Positions 46,781 to 59,171 of a DNA stretch of 64,000 bases are shown here, piece by piece. The notes beneath the pieces are model-generated. The model searched no databases and was not told the origin of the DNA. It saw only the letters and a list, made by a program, of their open reading frames with translations. Position numbers and translations under genes: made by a program. Position 1 is the first letter of the stretch. Each line of letters opens with the position of its first letter. The stretch is from NCBI GenBank assembly GCA_036429605.1, contig CM071589.1, positions 310,001 through 374,000 on the forward strand, written 5' to 3'. Source of the DNA: Cladobotryum mycophilum. Lineage: Eukaryota; Ascomycota; Sordariomycetes; Hypocreales; Hypocreaceae.

Positions 46781-49159
46781 CTTGAACAGCGATAGATGGT
46801 CTGAGAACTAGGTACTACAAGGCGACAAGCCAGAGCGCACCCAGTGTCCTATTTGTGCTATTTCGAATCCCCTCTTGTCTCTCCGTCGGTCAAACCGTCC
46901 GACACCCGCAATATCCGCACACATTTTATCTTTAGCAGATCATGCTACGATGCTCCATAGTAGATCACGCACAGACTACTGCATGTAACGGGCACGAAAA
47001 TTGGGAGGGGAACGAGGATGAATTGAATTAGTGCCCCATAGAAGCTGTCATTGCGTATCAAGGCCGAGCGTTTGAGAGGAGGAGGCCAACGGCTGATGAT
47101 GCTGGCTCTCGGGGGGCAGCCGACAATACGACATTGGAACCATCCCGATAAGGGTCGAGAACGTTCTGGTGCCTGATTTTTTGAGCTTGCTTACATTGTG
47201 CTGTGATGCTTTAATTTCTGATCTACATAAATTGGTTTTGTAATCTTCATTGTTTCAACCATGTTGCAAAAATCGAGTTGTGATCTGATAAGCCAAGAGA
47301 TTTGAGTTCTCCATTTGTTAGACATGAGTCTGTCAATCACTGGAGCAGATTATGCATAAATGTAGCATACTATAGGAACAACAGTCGTATCAATGTAGCG
47401 TTGCGAAAGAGTGGAAACCCAGATAGACAACAATCTTTTCCTCGAGAGTAAAATCCCATATCTCACTACTGAGACATTCAATGGGTCTTTGTTGATAATT
47501 AGACAAGTTGGGGGCCCGTAGCTGCGGGTGGATCAAGGAGGTGTCATCTTAAACAAGCGCATTTCTTCTTGTGTTTCCTCCTTTCTCTTTGGGAGAAGGA
47601 AGCGTTTCAGAAAATAACTGTCCAACCAACAAAGGAAACAATGGTTAAAGCACGACTTCATCACGGCATCGTTTGCCGGAGAATGTAATCACCTGCTGGT
47701 TGGTTGGCTGTCGGCAACTCCTCTTGCTACGGGGAGGTATCCTCTCGGGTACTACCATAATCGGCACCTCACGGCATTGTCTGGGGTATTTTAGGACCTG
47801 AATAGCATAGGACGGGGGCTTGGTGCCGCATCAGCCGGATCCGAGAGAACTGGTGCTTTAAAAAGTCGCCGGAGCCCACCATTGGCATTGGCGTCGGGTT
47901 GGATCCGTCTTATGCTGTTCCTGAAAGAAATCCTGTATTCCATCAGCTGCTCCTCAGGATGTGAAGAAGTGGGATCATATTCTTCCAGCTTCTTCTCTCG
48001 TCATGATGGGGCTCCATGAGGATCTTGGTTAGTGTCTCCAGCAATCCTTATTATCCCCCGGTGCGACACATGTCGATCACAGCCAAAACCTGAGATAGTG
48101 CGGGTGTCACAAGATTTCGACTCATTGTCTCTCGTCTCTTTGTGATTCACACAAAATGCGACATTCCCCTATCTCCCCAACATGAGGATTTTCTTCATCT
48201 AGCTCCATGACGGACACGCCAGACAAGTCATGTCCAGAATCGCAAGCCAATTGACACGTGAGAACACAAAGAGAAACAATGAGGTACGAATATTGATCTA
48301 TTGAAAGAAGATGAACGCCTCATGTCTATAGGAAAGATTCTCCCTCCCTCCCTCCCCGGTCAATGTGTGACGATCTGCCGCAGGGAGACTCGCTAAATTA
48401 AACGCGGGTAGCTGGCGTTCCCGGAGAACGGTTGAGGAACTACTTGTACTTGTACCTGTAGATGAAGATAAGGATCATCAATTTCCCCATCAGTAAAGGT
48501 CAGACAGGGATGTACATGTGATATAATATTGGGCCAAATAATCTCGGCTGCGCTCGGTAACATGGGATTTTCTGTCGGCATTCATTTCTCTCCATCACAC
48601 ACACACACACGCGCGGCAGACGCGAAACATTGACGAAATGAGTACCATTTACTTGCAAGGTAGAATGCTTACCCTATAGTGTCCCGGTTGCGAGAGAGCA
48701 AGCCTCCCCTCTAGAAAACTCATTGTTTCATGAGTTGGGCAGTTTAAGAAGACATTATGTCATATATTTCAACGAGATTTAGCCGTTGCATATGGTTCGT
48801 CCCAATCGCTGTCATATCGCATCTTCTTCTCAGCCATCATAGGGTCATACCACTGTGCCGGCATCTCGCATGAAGATCAACACCCATGACATCATGAATA
48901 CCAGAAGCATGACGATGGATGACAGAACCTTAGCAGGGCATATTCTGAAGAACATGCAGTTGAGATGAGGAAGTTTATAATGACTTGCCTGAAACCATCA
49001 TCACCACCAACTTGGTACTGTAAATACATTGCTACTGGTATCTTGCACGAAAACACAGCTACGTCCTCTTACACGACTCCAATTTACCATCTGCGACATC
49101 TCCATCTTCTAAGCACACATATTTTACCTTTCGTCTCCCAAACCAAAAAAAAAAAAAAA
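46781..49159. other. Long intergenic stretch, no gene seen
   Basis: 2.4 kb with only short, unrelated frames on both strands. It contains a short CA run near 48596-48612 and CCCTCCCTCC near 48340. The last 200 bases are C/A-rich and end in a run of A directly before the next start codon, a plausible leader. Confidence 0.5.
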
Positions 49160-50078
49160 ATGCGGACAGGAAGTCCTGGCGGTGGCCAAGCCATGGAGTC
49201 CTTTGAGACTCTGCGCATCAAAAACACAAACGTCAACCAGGCTGCCGACGTGTCGCTCAGTCCGAGGCAGCAAATCCTCGTTGGATCTGTGCTTGACGTA
49301 CGCGATGAACATTTCTACATTTGAGCAGCATGTTTTTCAAATTAAACTGACGATGTACTATATATAGCTCTTTGAGGGCCACCCTACACTGGGCAAGCTC
49401 GCCCTCTGGAATCCTGCAGGTCTCTTCAAGGACCCGTTGGCCTACGCCGAGGGCTATGATCGCTTCGCCGCGCAATGGTACGGCCTGGCTGCTCTATTCG
49501 GCCCTATACATATCCAGTCTCATCAAGTTACCTCTGCCGAGAATCCCATTGAGCTCTCCCTAAGCAACAAGTACGTTGTCAAGGGGGTTGGCATTGAGAG
49601 GACTATTAACAGCGTTGTTCGCATTCATGTCAACCCAGATGGCAGAATCGAGCAAGTCGAGGACCGTTGGAACGATCAGCTGCCAGAGGGCGGCATCGGC
49701 GAGGTAAATATAGATTCCATTGCAGCCTAATGAACTTGACTCCCCTCCCCTCACCCCTTCTCATCTCATTCAAAGGATCCGAATCCCTCATTATGCCGGC
49801 ACTTTGGACCGGTAGTGTTGTTTCCGGTCGGTCGACGACCGAAGATGCTAGCGGTGACCGGACTCTTGGATTCGTTCATGGGTTGTGGAAGTTTCGGAGC
49901 TCATTCTCCGTAATCTAGAACTTCTTCCATTTGCTGACAGACCCTTTTTTTTGTTGTTGTGTCGACATAGTTTTTCCGCAAGCTGAACGCCAAGATGGTA
50001 CCTGCTTTTGTCACCGTGCCAAAGACCGAGGCCGATGATAGGAAGATGGAGGCGAGTCGTGAGAGTGCTGGTGGATAA
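49160..50078 (+). CDS. Conserved fungal protein, NTF2/SnoaL-like fold likely
   Basis: Exons 49160-49297, 49368-49703 and 49971-50078 give 193 aa. The body (LFEGHPTLGKLALWNP ... DPLAYAEGYDRFAAQWYGLAALF ... VVRIHVNPDGRIEQVEDRWNDQLPEGG) has the helix-then-sheet pattern and closing VEDRWNDQLP wording seen in small NTF2-like fungal proteins. I recognise the type but not a function. Exon 3 supplies FFRKLNAKMVPAFVTVP. The second intron is 267 nt, far longer than any other in this window. If it is retained, the protein ends after eight more residues at 49730. The start directly follows a long A run. Confidence 0.7.
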
Positions 50079-51918
50079 TTACCCGATAGTCAAGATTGTT
50101 GTATAAGCTGGGGGAGAAAGAAGGGAAAAAAAGACGACATGAGTAGCCATCCGGTCAACGTCTGATGCTATTTCCCTGGTGTAAGAGTGATCACTCAAGT
50201 CCGGAGGGGAATCAGCAGGGGAGGGAGCGGAGTTTCGCACCCTGTACGGAGTCCCTGCAACTCCCACCCCTGGCAGCTGAGGCAAAAATTTGGACAAGTC
50301 CTTGAATATAGCATGATCCTTGAGCCAGGGGGATAGAGAGATTTTGGCGTCAGCCACCTCAATCTACAGTGCCTTATCGTTTACGATTATTGATCAAGCA
50401 AATTGTGATTTGTGGTATTTCATGATGTGAGAAGAACGGCAATTCGGTCTGGGCCCGGATCGTCAGCATCAACGTAGGATTCAGCGTGGCATTGAACTAC
50501 CGAATGTCAAGGCGCAGTCTCTTGTAGTTCGAACCACGAACCCTCCAATTCTATTGGGCGAGTGAGAAAGTGACTTTTTCATGATTGCTGGAAGAAGTAG
50601 GACGATCGCATCATGAGCTGCGCTCTGGCGCCCGCAAACCCAAGGCAATAAACTCGGGCAACGTTCATGTCTAAATCCAAGGTTGGCCGTAGCGAGCTCG
50701 CGCCGTTTCGGGTCTGCACGTCTTCTTTCGCCTAATCTCGCGAAGAGAAAGGAGGCGTCGTCATCCTCAAGGCTGTCATCGTAGGACTCTACCCCCCTGA
50801 CTGTGTGATGGGCGGAGCAGCGTAGGTAGCCCTTCTATTGGCTGAGATGTCGTTTGCATTGGCGTTTGCATGTCAGATCGTCCACCCCCTCCGCGCACAT
50901 GGCATCGAGACAATATCTGCAATGGGATACATGGGGGTCTCGATGGGTACGGGGATTCGACTTGCGGGCGTAGAGGCTGATGGCTTCGGAAGTTTAACTT
51001 CCAATACTACAAAATAACATGCCAATACTTGTAGGTCTACTGCATGTAGAATCCCAAGTTGAAGTATCGGGTCCCTTGGTTTCATGCGTCCCGCGCGGAT
51101 CTCGGCCCGCATAGACTAAGTTTCCTAGTATGGCAATTGATACGTCCGACAGACGCGATGGTTTGTCAGCCTCCCTTCTTTTATGGTGTCGCGTGAGTGA
51201 GGGGTGATGATTTACCTGTATATCGTCTTCGTCGAGAGAGAACTACGGGGACTATGGGGGCAATGGACAAGCAAACTCGGCCGAGAAGCTAGAATGCGAG
51301 AGCCAACTTTCCAAAGAAATCTCGTTATTTTCAAGCCATGGTCCTACCCGTCATGAAACAACTCCAAATCCACATTGCGTTTCTTGCATCAACGTTGTTT
51401 TAATTTCCCCCAATGATCGTAGGGGGAATCAGAATGAGGTCCATAAAGTAAGACATGTAAGATTATAGCAAATCCCCAAGCGGGAGTGCTAATGCTCCAG
51501 CCAACCCTAAAGAAGTTTCAGTGCTTACTGTCGTAGATTGAAGTGGGAAAAGAATGTACGCCTATGGGGCACGCTTTTCGACCACTCCGTACGCTGTTGG
51601 GAAGACAACGCAGCAAGGATCGACGATGATGGCTTCTGACAAATAATGAACGACAAGCATGAACAGGTCGGTTCATGGGTTAGGGATATCGCCGTCGGTC
51701 TGCCGAGGACCGCAGCAGCCTTGATGTCTTGCTCGGGTCCGATGAGAACCAAAACCCGCGGCAACCTAACAGGCTCTCTCTCTACGAGTTAAGTTAAAAA
51801 GGGCTATAGATCTCTCCCTCGAAATCCTCATCCTCATCCTCATCCTCATCCTCATCAACCAGCTCAAACAATCATCTTCAGATCATTCCCCTTTCTCCTC
51901 TTCAACACCTCAGTCAAG
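50079..51918. other. Intergenic stretch, promoter of the M20 peptidase gene at its end
   Basis: No gene recognised. The last 150 bases carry CTATAGA (near 51804), five TCCTCA repeats and CT-rich leader sequence before the ATG at 51919. Confidence 0.5.
51825..51854 (+). repeat. (TCCTCA)5 hexanucleotide repeat
   Basis: Five perfect copies ending 64 bases before the M20 peptidase start codon, so probably within its 5' leader. Confidence 0.85.
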
Positions 51919-53436
51919 ATGCACTTCACTGCCGCCCTCTTCGTCGCCACCGCCGTGGCCGTTCGAGCCATCGACACCACCCAGCTGTCTTCATTCTTGA
52001 AGCAGGCTTCTTCCGCCACTTTCCCAGGTCTCAAGGACATCGCCGTCGAGATTTGGAATGCCCCCGAAGTCGGCCTTGACGAGCATCACGCCCATGACCT
52101 GATCACCAGCCACTTCTCTGCCATCCCCGGCTGGCAGGTCACTCCTCACTCTTTCGGCCTGGACACTGCTTTCACCGCCGTCTACTCGAACAGACCTTCC
52201 GGCTTCACTGGTGCTCTTCCCGTCATTGGAGTTACCGCCGAGTATGATGCTTTGGTGGGCATTGGCCACGCTTGTGGCCACAACCTGATTGCCCTCAACG
52301 CCATCAGTGTTGCCAGCCTCATTAGCCAGGCACTTGTCAACTTCAACCTGCCCGGAACCGTCATCCTGCAGGGCTGCCCTGACGAGGAGAACGCCGCTGG
52401 CAAGTTCAAGCTCAACAATGCCGGCGCTTTCGATGCCGCCGATGTCTGGATCATGGCTCACCCTACCACCGCAAACGCCATCCAGCCCATGAACGCCCGC
52501 TTGAACTTCTTTGCCACTCTCAAGGGCAACAGCCACGCCGAGGCCGTCTCCAAGGCCTTCCAGTCTCTCAACATTGTCCTGGGTCTGAGCGGCAAGCTCC
52601 CTGCCACTTCCTCGACTGCCGTGGGTATCGAGAACATTGGCACCTATGCCACCAACATTGTCCAGCAGCTGATTCCCTTTGGTGTCGCTGGATTGACTCT
52701 GCAGCAGGTTAACGCTACTGTTGCCTCCATCTTGGACGCTAGTTTCCCCGGTGTTGCCTACACCATTGGCCAGGACCCTAATGGTGTTGCTCTCAACCTC
52801 ACTGGCCCTGGTGGTCACGCTTCTGAGGCCACCAAGGGACCCCTTGTCCTTGCCACCGAGACTTTCAATGCCCTCAACGGTCAACCCGGTGTCTCATTCT
52901 TCCTGCCCGGCAACACCACCTCTAGCGAGCTCGACATCACCATTGACATGCGCACTCGTTATACATCTGATCTCCCACAGGTTGCTCAAGCTGTCAACCA
53001 AGCTCTCGGCAGCCTCCCCTCCAGCCTCTCCAACGACGTCAAGTACCCCGCTCTTGAAGTCACCCCTTTCCTCCCCGACTTGTTCGTCAACATCATCGGT
53101 GGATCCGACTACGGCATCTCCAACTTCCCCATCAGCACCTTCGCCCCCGCCTCTACCGATTTCTCCTACGTCCAGGAGCCCGTTCTCGACCCCAGCTCCC
53201 ACCAGCTTCTCAGCGCCGGCAAGGCTGCTCTGCACGCCAACTTTGGCATCTGTGGTCCCAACCTGCCCTGGCCCACTTGCCCCTTCAACCATGAGCCCAA
53301 CTTCCGCATTCTCGCCGGCATGGACTTTGGTTACCAGCAGACTGAGATTGTTGCCCGTGCTGAGGCACAGCTTGCCATTGAGCTGCTTGCCGACCCTGCC
53401 AAGATGGCCAACGCTACCGCCATTATCAAGAAATAA
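51919..53436 (+). CDS. Secreted M20-family metallopeptidase/amidohydrolase
   Basis: Zinc-dependent aminoacylase-like peptidase (M20D/PM20D2-like), 505 aa, single exon. A signal peptide of about 17 residues (FTAALFVATAVAVRA) precedes the catalytic domain: GVTAEYDAL, GIGHACGHN (residues 115-122, first metal ligand His117 with Cys119 characteristic of the D subfamily), PDEENAAG (catalytic/metal carboxylates 155-157) and MAHPTT (His181). The lid/dimerisation domain occupies roughly 200-400. NHEPNFR near the end supplies the last ligand histidine. It probably trims N-acyl or dipeptide substrates outside the cell. Codon use is strongly C-ending compared with the neighbours, suggesting high expression. 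Confidence 0.9.
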   Translation: MHFTAALFVATAVAVRAIDTTQLSSFLKQASSATFPGLKDIAVEIWNAPEVGLDEHHAHDLITSHFSAIPGWQVTPHSFGLDTAFTAVYSNRPSGFTGALPVIGVTAEYDALVGIGHACGHNLIALNAISVASLISQALVNFNLPGTVILQGCPDEENAAGKFKLNNAGAFDAADVWIMAHPTTANAIQPMNARLNFFATLKGNSHAEAVSKAFQSLNIVLGLSGKLPATSSTAVGIENIGTYATNIVQQLIPFGVAGLTLQQVNATVASILDASFPGVAYTIGQDPNGVALNLTGPGGHASEATKGPLVLATETFNALNGQPGVSFFLPGNTTSSELDITIDMRTRYTSDLPQVAQAVNQALGSLPSSLSNDVKYPALEVTPFLPDLFVNIIGGSDYGISNFPISTFAPASTDFSYVQEPVLDPSSHQLLSAGKAALHANFGICGPNLPWPTCPFNHEPNFRILAGMDFGYQQTEIVARAEAQLAIELLADPAKMANATAIIKK

Positions 53437-55959
53437 TGAGCGTGTGTTCAATGTACTAAAAAAACGTGTACCGATACCATTTGACTTGAAGTTTTGGGAG
53501 AAGGTGACGATGGTCTTGGCGAATTAGGATAGATTTGGGTTTTTGGGTGATGGATTATATGAGCATGCGATATAAATACAATAAATGTGACGTTCGGATT
53601 CCGCGTTTTCGGAATATAGCACTCATCGTTTCTTCTGCATGGTGATGTGATGAGTGATGAGCGATGAGTTTCTGTGGTGGTGTCCATCAAATGAGTCGGA
53701 TGCAATTCCGAGACACCCGCATGCCCACCTCAACTGTGAATGGTTTGTTTTCCAAGACGGCGCGCTATTGTTAATGAGAAATGTTAGATCCAACAACAAA
53801 TACTAGTTTTCCATGTCGAGCGTCCATCAAATCAAGGCACCAGAGTGCGCCACTCTATTGAGTTCCACCATGAACCAACAACGATATGCGTATCTGCACT
53901 CATGCATCCGACGGAATCGGAACTGCAACCTTGAACTGATTGGCTTGATAACATGTCAACTATACATAGAATTGTCATGGGACCCTTCATTATCATTTAC
54001 CCGCTTTAAGCGACGAAAAGACGGCACAATAAAAGAAAGACACCAACAGCCAACGCATAACAATATTTGACGCCTGCGCATGAGCCATGCGATCGAAAAC
54101 AGTCGTGGAAAAGAAAAGAAAAAAGATGGATCGATCTTGGAAGAGGCACAAGGGGACTTTGCTAGATTAGGCAGGTTTAAGTAGTAACTCTGTTGCCATC
54201 GCAGACAAGCCACCGCTTTGGGTTGTTAGTCGATGAAGGGGGGGATTTCCATCTCCATCACGGTTGACATTGAAAAAGCAGGGCTCTCTGGATGCAGCTG
54301 CTTTTACGAACCTGCAAATGAGAAACTAAGAACTGAAAGACAAAGAAACTCCGTCGGCGGAATTCGTCTTGTGAGGGGAGAGGAGGAGGCGAGAGCCGAA
54401 ATTGGAGATCGCCGAGCATGCATGGATTAGAAGCCCGACGACTAGTCACATCTGCAAAGGCCCAAGTGTTGGTAATTCTGTTTTTTTTTGTGATGCATGA
54501 AGAAGAGGTTCTGGATCTTTCAAGAGAGAAAAAATGATCATGCGAATGGGGGGAGAGTCCCTCTTTTTTTATCGCACATTGTGCAGTAAGCCATCTTGAT
54601 GAAGAGGCCTAAGAGGAGGCGACACGTTGCAAGGTTGTCCCGCAGATCATGGGGGTGACCACATGCTTGCCCTGCCATGGCCGTGCCAGGGGTGTGTCTC
54701 GTCGGTCAGTAAAAACAACACAAGTTGAACATGGTTCGTGGGGTTTCGATCTTGGCGCGCACAGTACGCTGTATATGGACCCCCCTTTGACTGTGAGACA
54801 TTGGCCATCATCATGTCGTACGATCAGACCCTGTTCTGTCCAAGTTCGAAAGGGCGTACATACATCTGCAGCTCTGAATGATGATGGAAGGATTCAATTT
54901 GCAGTAGGAAGGAAACGAATTGATTGATTGAAACCTGTCATGGGACGGACGCAGCCGTGGACTTATGCATGCGTACATTCTTCCCGACAACGCCAACCGG
55001 AATACCCGTTTCGTTCCAGTTCTTGCAAGTATGTACTTGTGGTACAAAGCATCAATGCGCGCTATGAGTGAATCCATTTCCAGCGGCCACAAAGATTTCC
55101 TCCAAGTAGTTTTTCTCTCTTCCTCCTCCTCTTCACTACGTCTTCCCCTGAACCCAATGTCTTACCCGCGCTGAAATCCAGTGCCGTGTCCTGGGGTTCG
55201 TTTCTCCAGCTGAAAAAGAAGAGAAAAAGAAAGTAGACCGTCATTGTCTTGTCTTTGAGATGGAGCTTTGAGCCCCCTTCGAAATTCTCTTCCCTCCACG
55301 TCTTCTCCAACTTTGACCGAATAATTGCCCACTGCCGCCCCCATTGAAGACTTTGAGCCCGCACTACTTGATCAACACACCTCCACCTCACCTCTCTCCA
55401 CCAGATGCGCAGCAATCACATCAATCGCTAAAGACGCATGAGGCCAAGGCAGCAGGTAAATGCACGTACGTACATACAGACTCCATATGCAGGCGTACTC
55501 GTACATCCATAGGGCGCGTATAGTTCCATCCTTGACCTTGCATTGTGATTTTTTTTGGGGGGCATCTTTCTTATTTATTTGTTCTAATAACCCGGGGGTC
55601 TTACTTCCCGCCTGGCTTTGCCCGGCTCAAGCTGACGCGGGCTGTCCATTAGCGAATGTGCTATTGCCTGGGCATCTTGAAGAACGCTTGACGCAGCCCA
55701 ATTCTTTCAATCTTTAATTCTCCTCATCCTCCCCTTCTCTCCCTCGTCCACCGCCCGCTTTCATTCGAGGTTTTCCCTCATCCCAGGTGCTTATCCAAAG
55801 GATACAGTTCCCCCGTGCTGTTCATCAATTCCGACCAGTCACTGTATTGTGCGTGTGTGTTTTCCCGTCGTCACTTGTCGCAAAAGCTTGCCCCAACGCC
55901 TTTCCAGCCAACAAACAGCCCACATACCTGTTTTCCTACAGCACCCAACGACGAACGCC
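53437..55959. other. Long intergenic stretch, no gene seen
   Basis: 2.5 kb without a credible gene on either strand. CT-rich, promoter-like sequence appears from about 55715 to the methyltransferase start. Confidence 0.5.
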
Positions 55960-57662
55960 ATGGCCGAGGGGTCGTCAAGCAAAGCCCCGGCGGAGGCCGA
56001 ACCTCAGCAGCAGCAGCACCATCAAGAAGAAGATGTAACCCCGGACAGCCCAGCATCAGTCGGCATTCTCCCGCCAGATCACTGGCAAGCAGAGGTTAGC
56101 CATCAGTTATCAAGGTTATCGTTGGTTTCATAATGCAAACAGACAGGCCGCAGGAAGATGAAGCAGAGGAGGAGGATGCCGATTCAGCTTTGGGCTCCGA
56201 CGCTGCTAGCTCAACCGCCTCCATCACATCGACGATTCTCGATTACAGAACGCTTCATGGCCGGAGGTACCACAGTGAGATGAACGACGTATCATACTGG
56301 TGAGTCGTCGTAGCCCCTCTCCGTGACTGTCAATGTTTTTTCTTCTATTCATCGCATCATCCATGAATATTTGGCGCTGACACACTCTCACTCAAGGGCT
56401 GCCAATGATGATGCGCAGTGTGAATCAATGGATATAAAGTGAGTCTCAACTTGGATGTACATGCGAGGTAGTCTTCTAAAATTTGGTCCTACAGCCACCA
56501 CAGTCTCACGCTCGCTCTTGGAGATAAACTATACCTCTCTCCTTTGGACAAAGACAAGATCGAGGTTGGTGTTTCCAGCGCCCCCAATTTTCATGAAGCA
56601 ATCTTTTGCTGACAACCCCTTCCCCGTCGTCCAGAAAGTGTTGGATATGGGCACTGGTACAGGTCAGTGTGCATCTTTTTTTCTTTTCTCTTTTTTTCAT
56701 TACTAGGTTTACCCACGTTTTGATCTTTATGAAGCTGACCGTTTGCAGGGTTATGGGCCATGTATGATTCCTCCCCCGGAATTTCACATCAATGATCTAC
56801 AGTTGGACTTACGTACGTTTCCGTAGCGACTTCGCCGATGAGTTCCCCGACGCCGAAATCATTGGCACAGACATTTCTCCCATTCAGCCTTCTTGGGTAC
56901 CCCCAAATCTACAGTTGTAAGTTTTTGCAGAGAACGAAATTGATATACCGAACACGTCCCCCTAACTGTCGCGTCCCCCTGTTCAGTGAGATTGAAGACT
57001 TTACCCAAGAATGGACATTCAAACACGAATCAGTCGACTTTATCCACACGCGCTGGCTACTTGGCAGCGTTGGCGATTGGGACGAGTTTTACCGGCAGGC
57101 TTATAGGACACTTAAACCTGGTGGCTGGTTCGAGGGCTTGGAGACATCTGCTATCATGACGAGTGATGACGGCTCAGTGACCGAGACATGCGCAATGGGC
57201 CAGTGGGGAAAATTCTTTATTGAAGGTGGGAAGAAGATTGGCCGGTCATTTACCATCGTGGAGGACGGCACGCAGAGAAAGTCCATGGAAGCAGCCGGGT
57301 TCGTGGATATCCAGGAGTATGATTTCAAGGTAGGTTGAGGCCGCAAACAAAACTGTTTTCCGCCTAGGAAAATAAAAGTAAGAAAGAAAGAAAGAAAAAG
57401 GCTGACAAGAGGGACGAAACTTCAGATGCCCATTGGTGGCTGGCCGAAAGATCCCGTTCTCAAGCAGATGGGCCAGTTTGGCGAATTGGTGCTTGACAGG
57501 GACATCGAGGGATATGTGCTCTTCATGGCCTCCACGATAGGTTGGACGAGGGAGGAGATTATGGTGTATGTTGGCATGCTGAGGCGAGACGTGAAATCTC
57601 GCAACTTCCATGCGTATTATTGGCAGAAGGTTGTGTGGGGGAGGAGGCCGGAGGAGTCATGA
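55960..57662 (+). CDS. LaeA-like class I SAM-dependent methyltransferase
   Basis: Nine inferred exons (55960-56094, 56154-56299, 56397-56438, 56495-56564, 56635-56662, 56749-56761, 56827-56916, 56987-57329, 57426-57662) give 367 aa with all phases closing. The acidic, Gln-rich N-terminus is disordered. STILDYRTLHGRRYHSE is the usual family entry. KVLDMGTGTGLWAI is the SAM-binding motif I, EIIGTDISPIQPSWVPPNLQFEIED motif II/post-I, and FIHTRWLLGSVGDWDEFYRQAYRTLKPGGWFEG motif III. The C-terminus reads AYYWQKVVWGRRP. Relatives include the secondary-metabolism regulator LaeA and many paralogues; substrates are mostly unknown. No biosynthetic cluster is adjacent. The 13- and 28-nt exons are inferred from frame and motif I only. 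Confidence 0.85.
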
Positions 57663-59171
57663 TTTTCTTTGCTGAATATTAATGATTTCCGCGCGTTCAT
57701 TTTATTGTTTTTGGTTTTGGCCTCGACTTGCGTAGATCATGGTTGGGCTCGCGCTCTTTGCCGAGGATATATTGTTTTGAGCGTGGTGGATTCGAACGTC
57801 GCGTGTTGCAATGCGTGGCTACTTTATGGCGAGCGATACAACTGCGGTAGTAAGGGGTTGAGCCTGGAGTGGGGATATTTCGACAAGTGTTTGTAAGAGA
57901 TTGTGCAGCATGTCGAAAACTGCAGCTGATGACAATGGAATAAGTCAGGGGCAATATTGAATCGCTTGGCAATTTCGACGTCATAATGTATGAGTGTCGG
58001 TGTGGCATCATATCAATCATTGAGAGACGCCCCGCATTCTACCAGATCATACGTGGGTATCTCTGAATCATATGGAGTCGTTTGAGGTGGATGCGGTTCT
58101 GGCGATTCAGGTTCGACTGGTCGCCAAGAAAGTTGAGCAGCACCGGAATGTAGATGGAGAAATCACGCCATTGGATGATACTCTTGCTCATCCCTTGCAG
58201 GTGAAGCCATCTAGCACCTTCATCCTTCCGGCACGGCCCGTGGTTCATTGTCCTTTGTGATCAAGCTATCGATCTGTTACTGATCGATCATAATGCGAGC
58301 TCAACGTGTATGTACTAATGTCCAGTTCAGTAGGCGTCCTCCTGCTCCGTTGTCGTGACGATCGTGCCAAGCAAGGCATGATCTGAGGTAACAAATGAGT
58401 CTCTGAAGTGGCAATTACGGGAGAGGCAGTGGGCGTCGTGGAGACGCCTAATCCCGCTGGGTGGGACATTGCTCTATTAGGAGACTCGCAGATCCTGAGT
58501 GTTGTCTCCAGAGCGCCACGAATTTCTTCCTTTGGCTTGCCATATCAGACAATGGCGGCATGGCAAACCATTCATATTCATATTCTCCTTTACTTGTCGC
58601 TGCTCCACCCATGCCATCGAATCTCTCTGGGACACGAAGCAGTACAGCGCTCTCGTTCCCCTATGACAAGGCGCTGCTGTCCGCGGACTTGCATATTACA
58701 CTACTCGTGGGTACGATACAACGATGTAGCAAAAGCAAACATTTTCCGCGCCGCCCATTCCATCATGACGCTTTTCTACGTGGCAGCGCTGCTCTTTATC
58801 TACAGAGTGGATAAGCTGAACTGAGCCAACTCCACAGACTAACGCATCATCGTGCTGACGCCAGCCTGAATGTTGTCCAAACAAATCGTCATTTTCAACA
58901 TGTGAGGCTCTAAGATGTCTCAGATGCCAATCAAACAAGTGGCGGCAAACCCGACCCGGCAGAAGCTCCAGTGTCTCTTTGGGTAGAGATGCGAGATTCA
59001 AGAAATTTGTTTCTCCGACTCTGAAAACCGGTTTTCTCTCAGAGTAATACTAAAGAGCGACTCATCTTTTAAATATCCCAGATGCCCTCACCGTCATGAC
59101 ATTGTTTTCTTTGTGTGCTTGTACGATAATGCTCTTGAGATTCTGATAGGCCCCCATCCTTCGTCAAAGCC
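57663..59171. other. Intergenic stretch, no gene seen
   Basis: 1.5 kb with short frames only. A tRNA-like GGATTCGAACG at 57789 has no matching acceptor stem (see rejected items). Confidence 0.5.

Noticed and set aside
50520..50560. GTTCGAACCACGAACC resembling a tRNA T-loop
   Set aside because: No A box at a suitable distance and no cloverleaf pairing.
51825..51854. CRISPR-like regular repeat
   Set aside because: A 6-bp slippage repeat without spacers in eukaryotic nuclear DNA.
51991..52884. 297-codon minus-strand frame opposite the M20 peptidase, and a 268-codon plus-strand frame at 52721-53527
   Set aside because: Both are shadows of a strongly C-ending coding sequence; compositions are Gly/Ser/Val- or Pro/Ser-rich with no motifs.
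57780..57870. Possible minus-strand tRNA, because GGATTCGAACG resembles the reverse of a T-arm/B box
   Set aside because: No complementary 7-bp acceptor stem and no convincing anticodon arm could be drawn on either strand.
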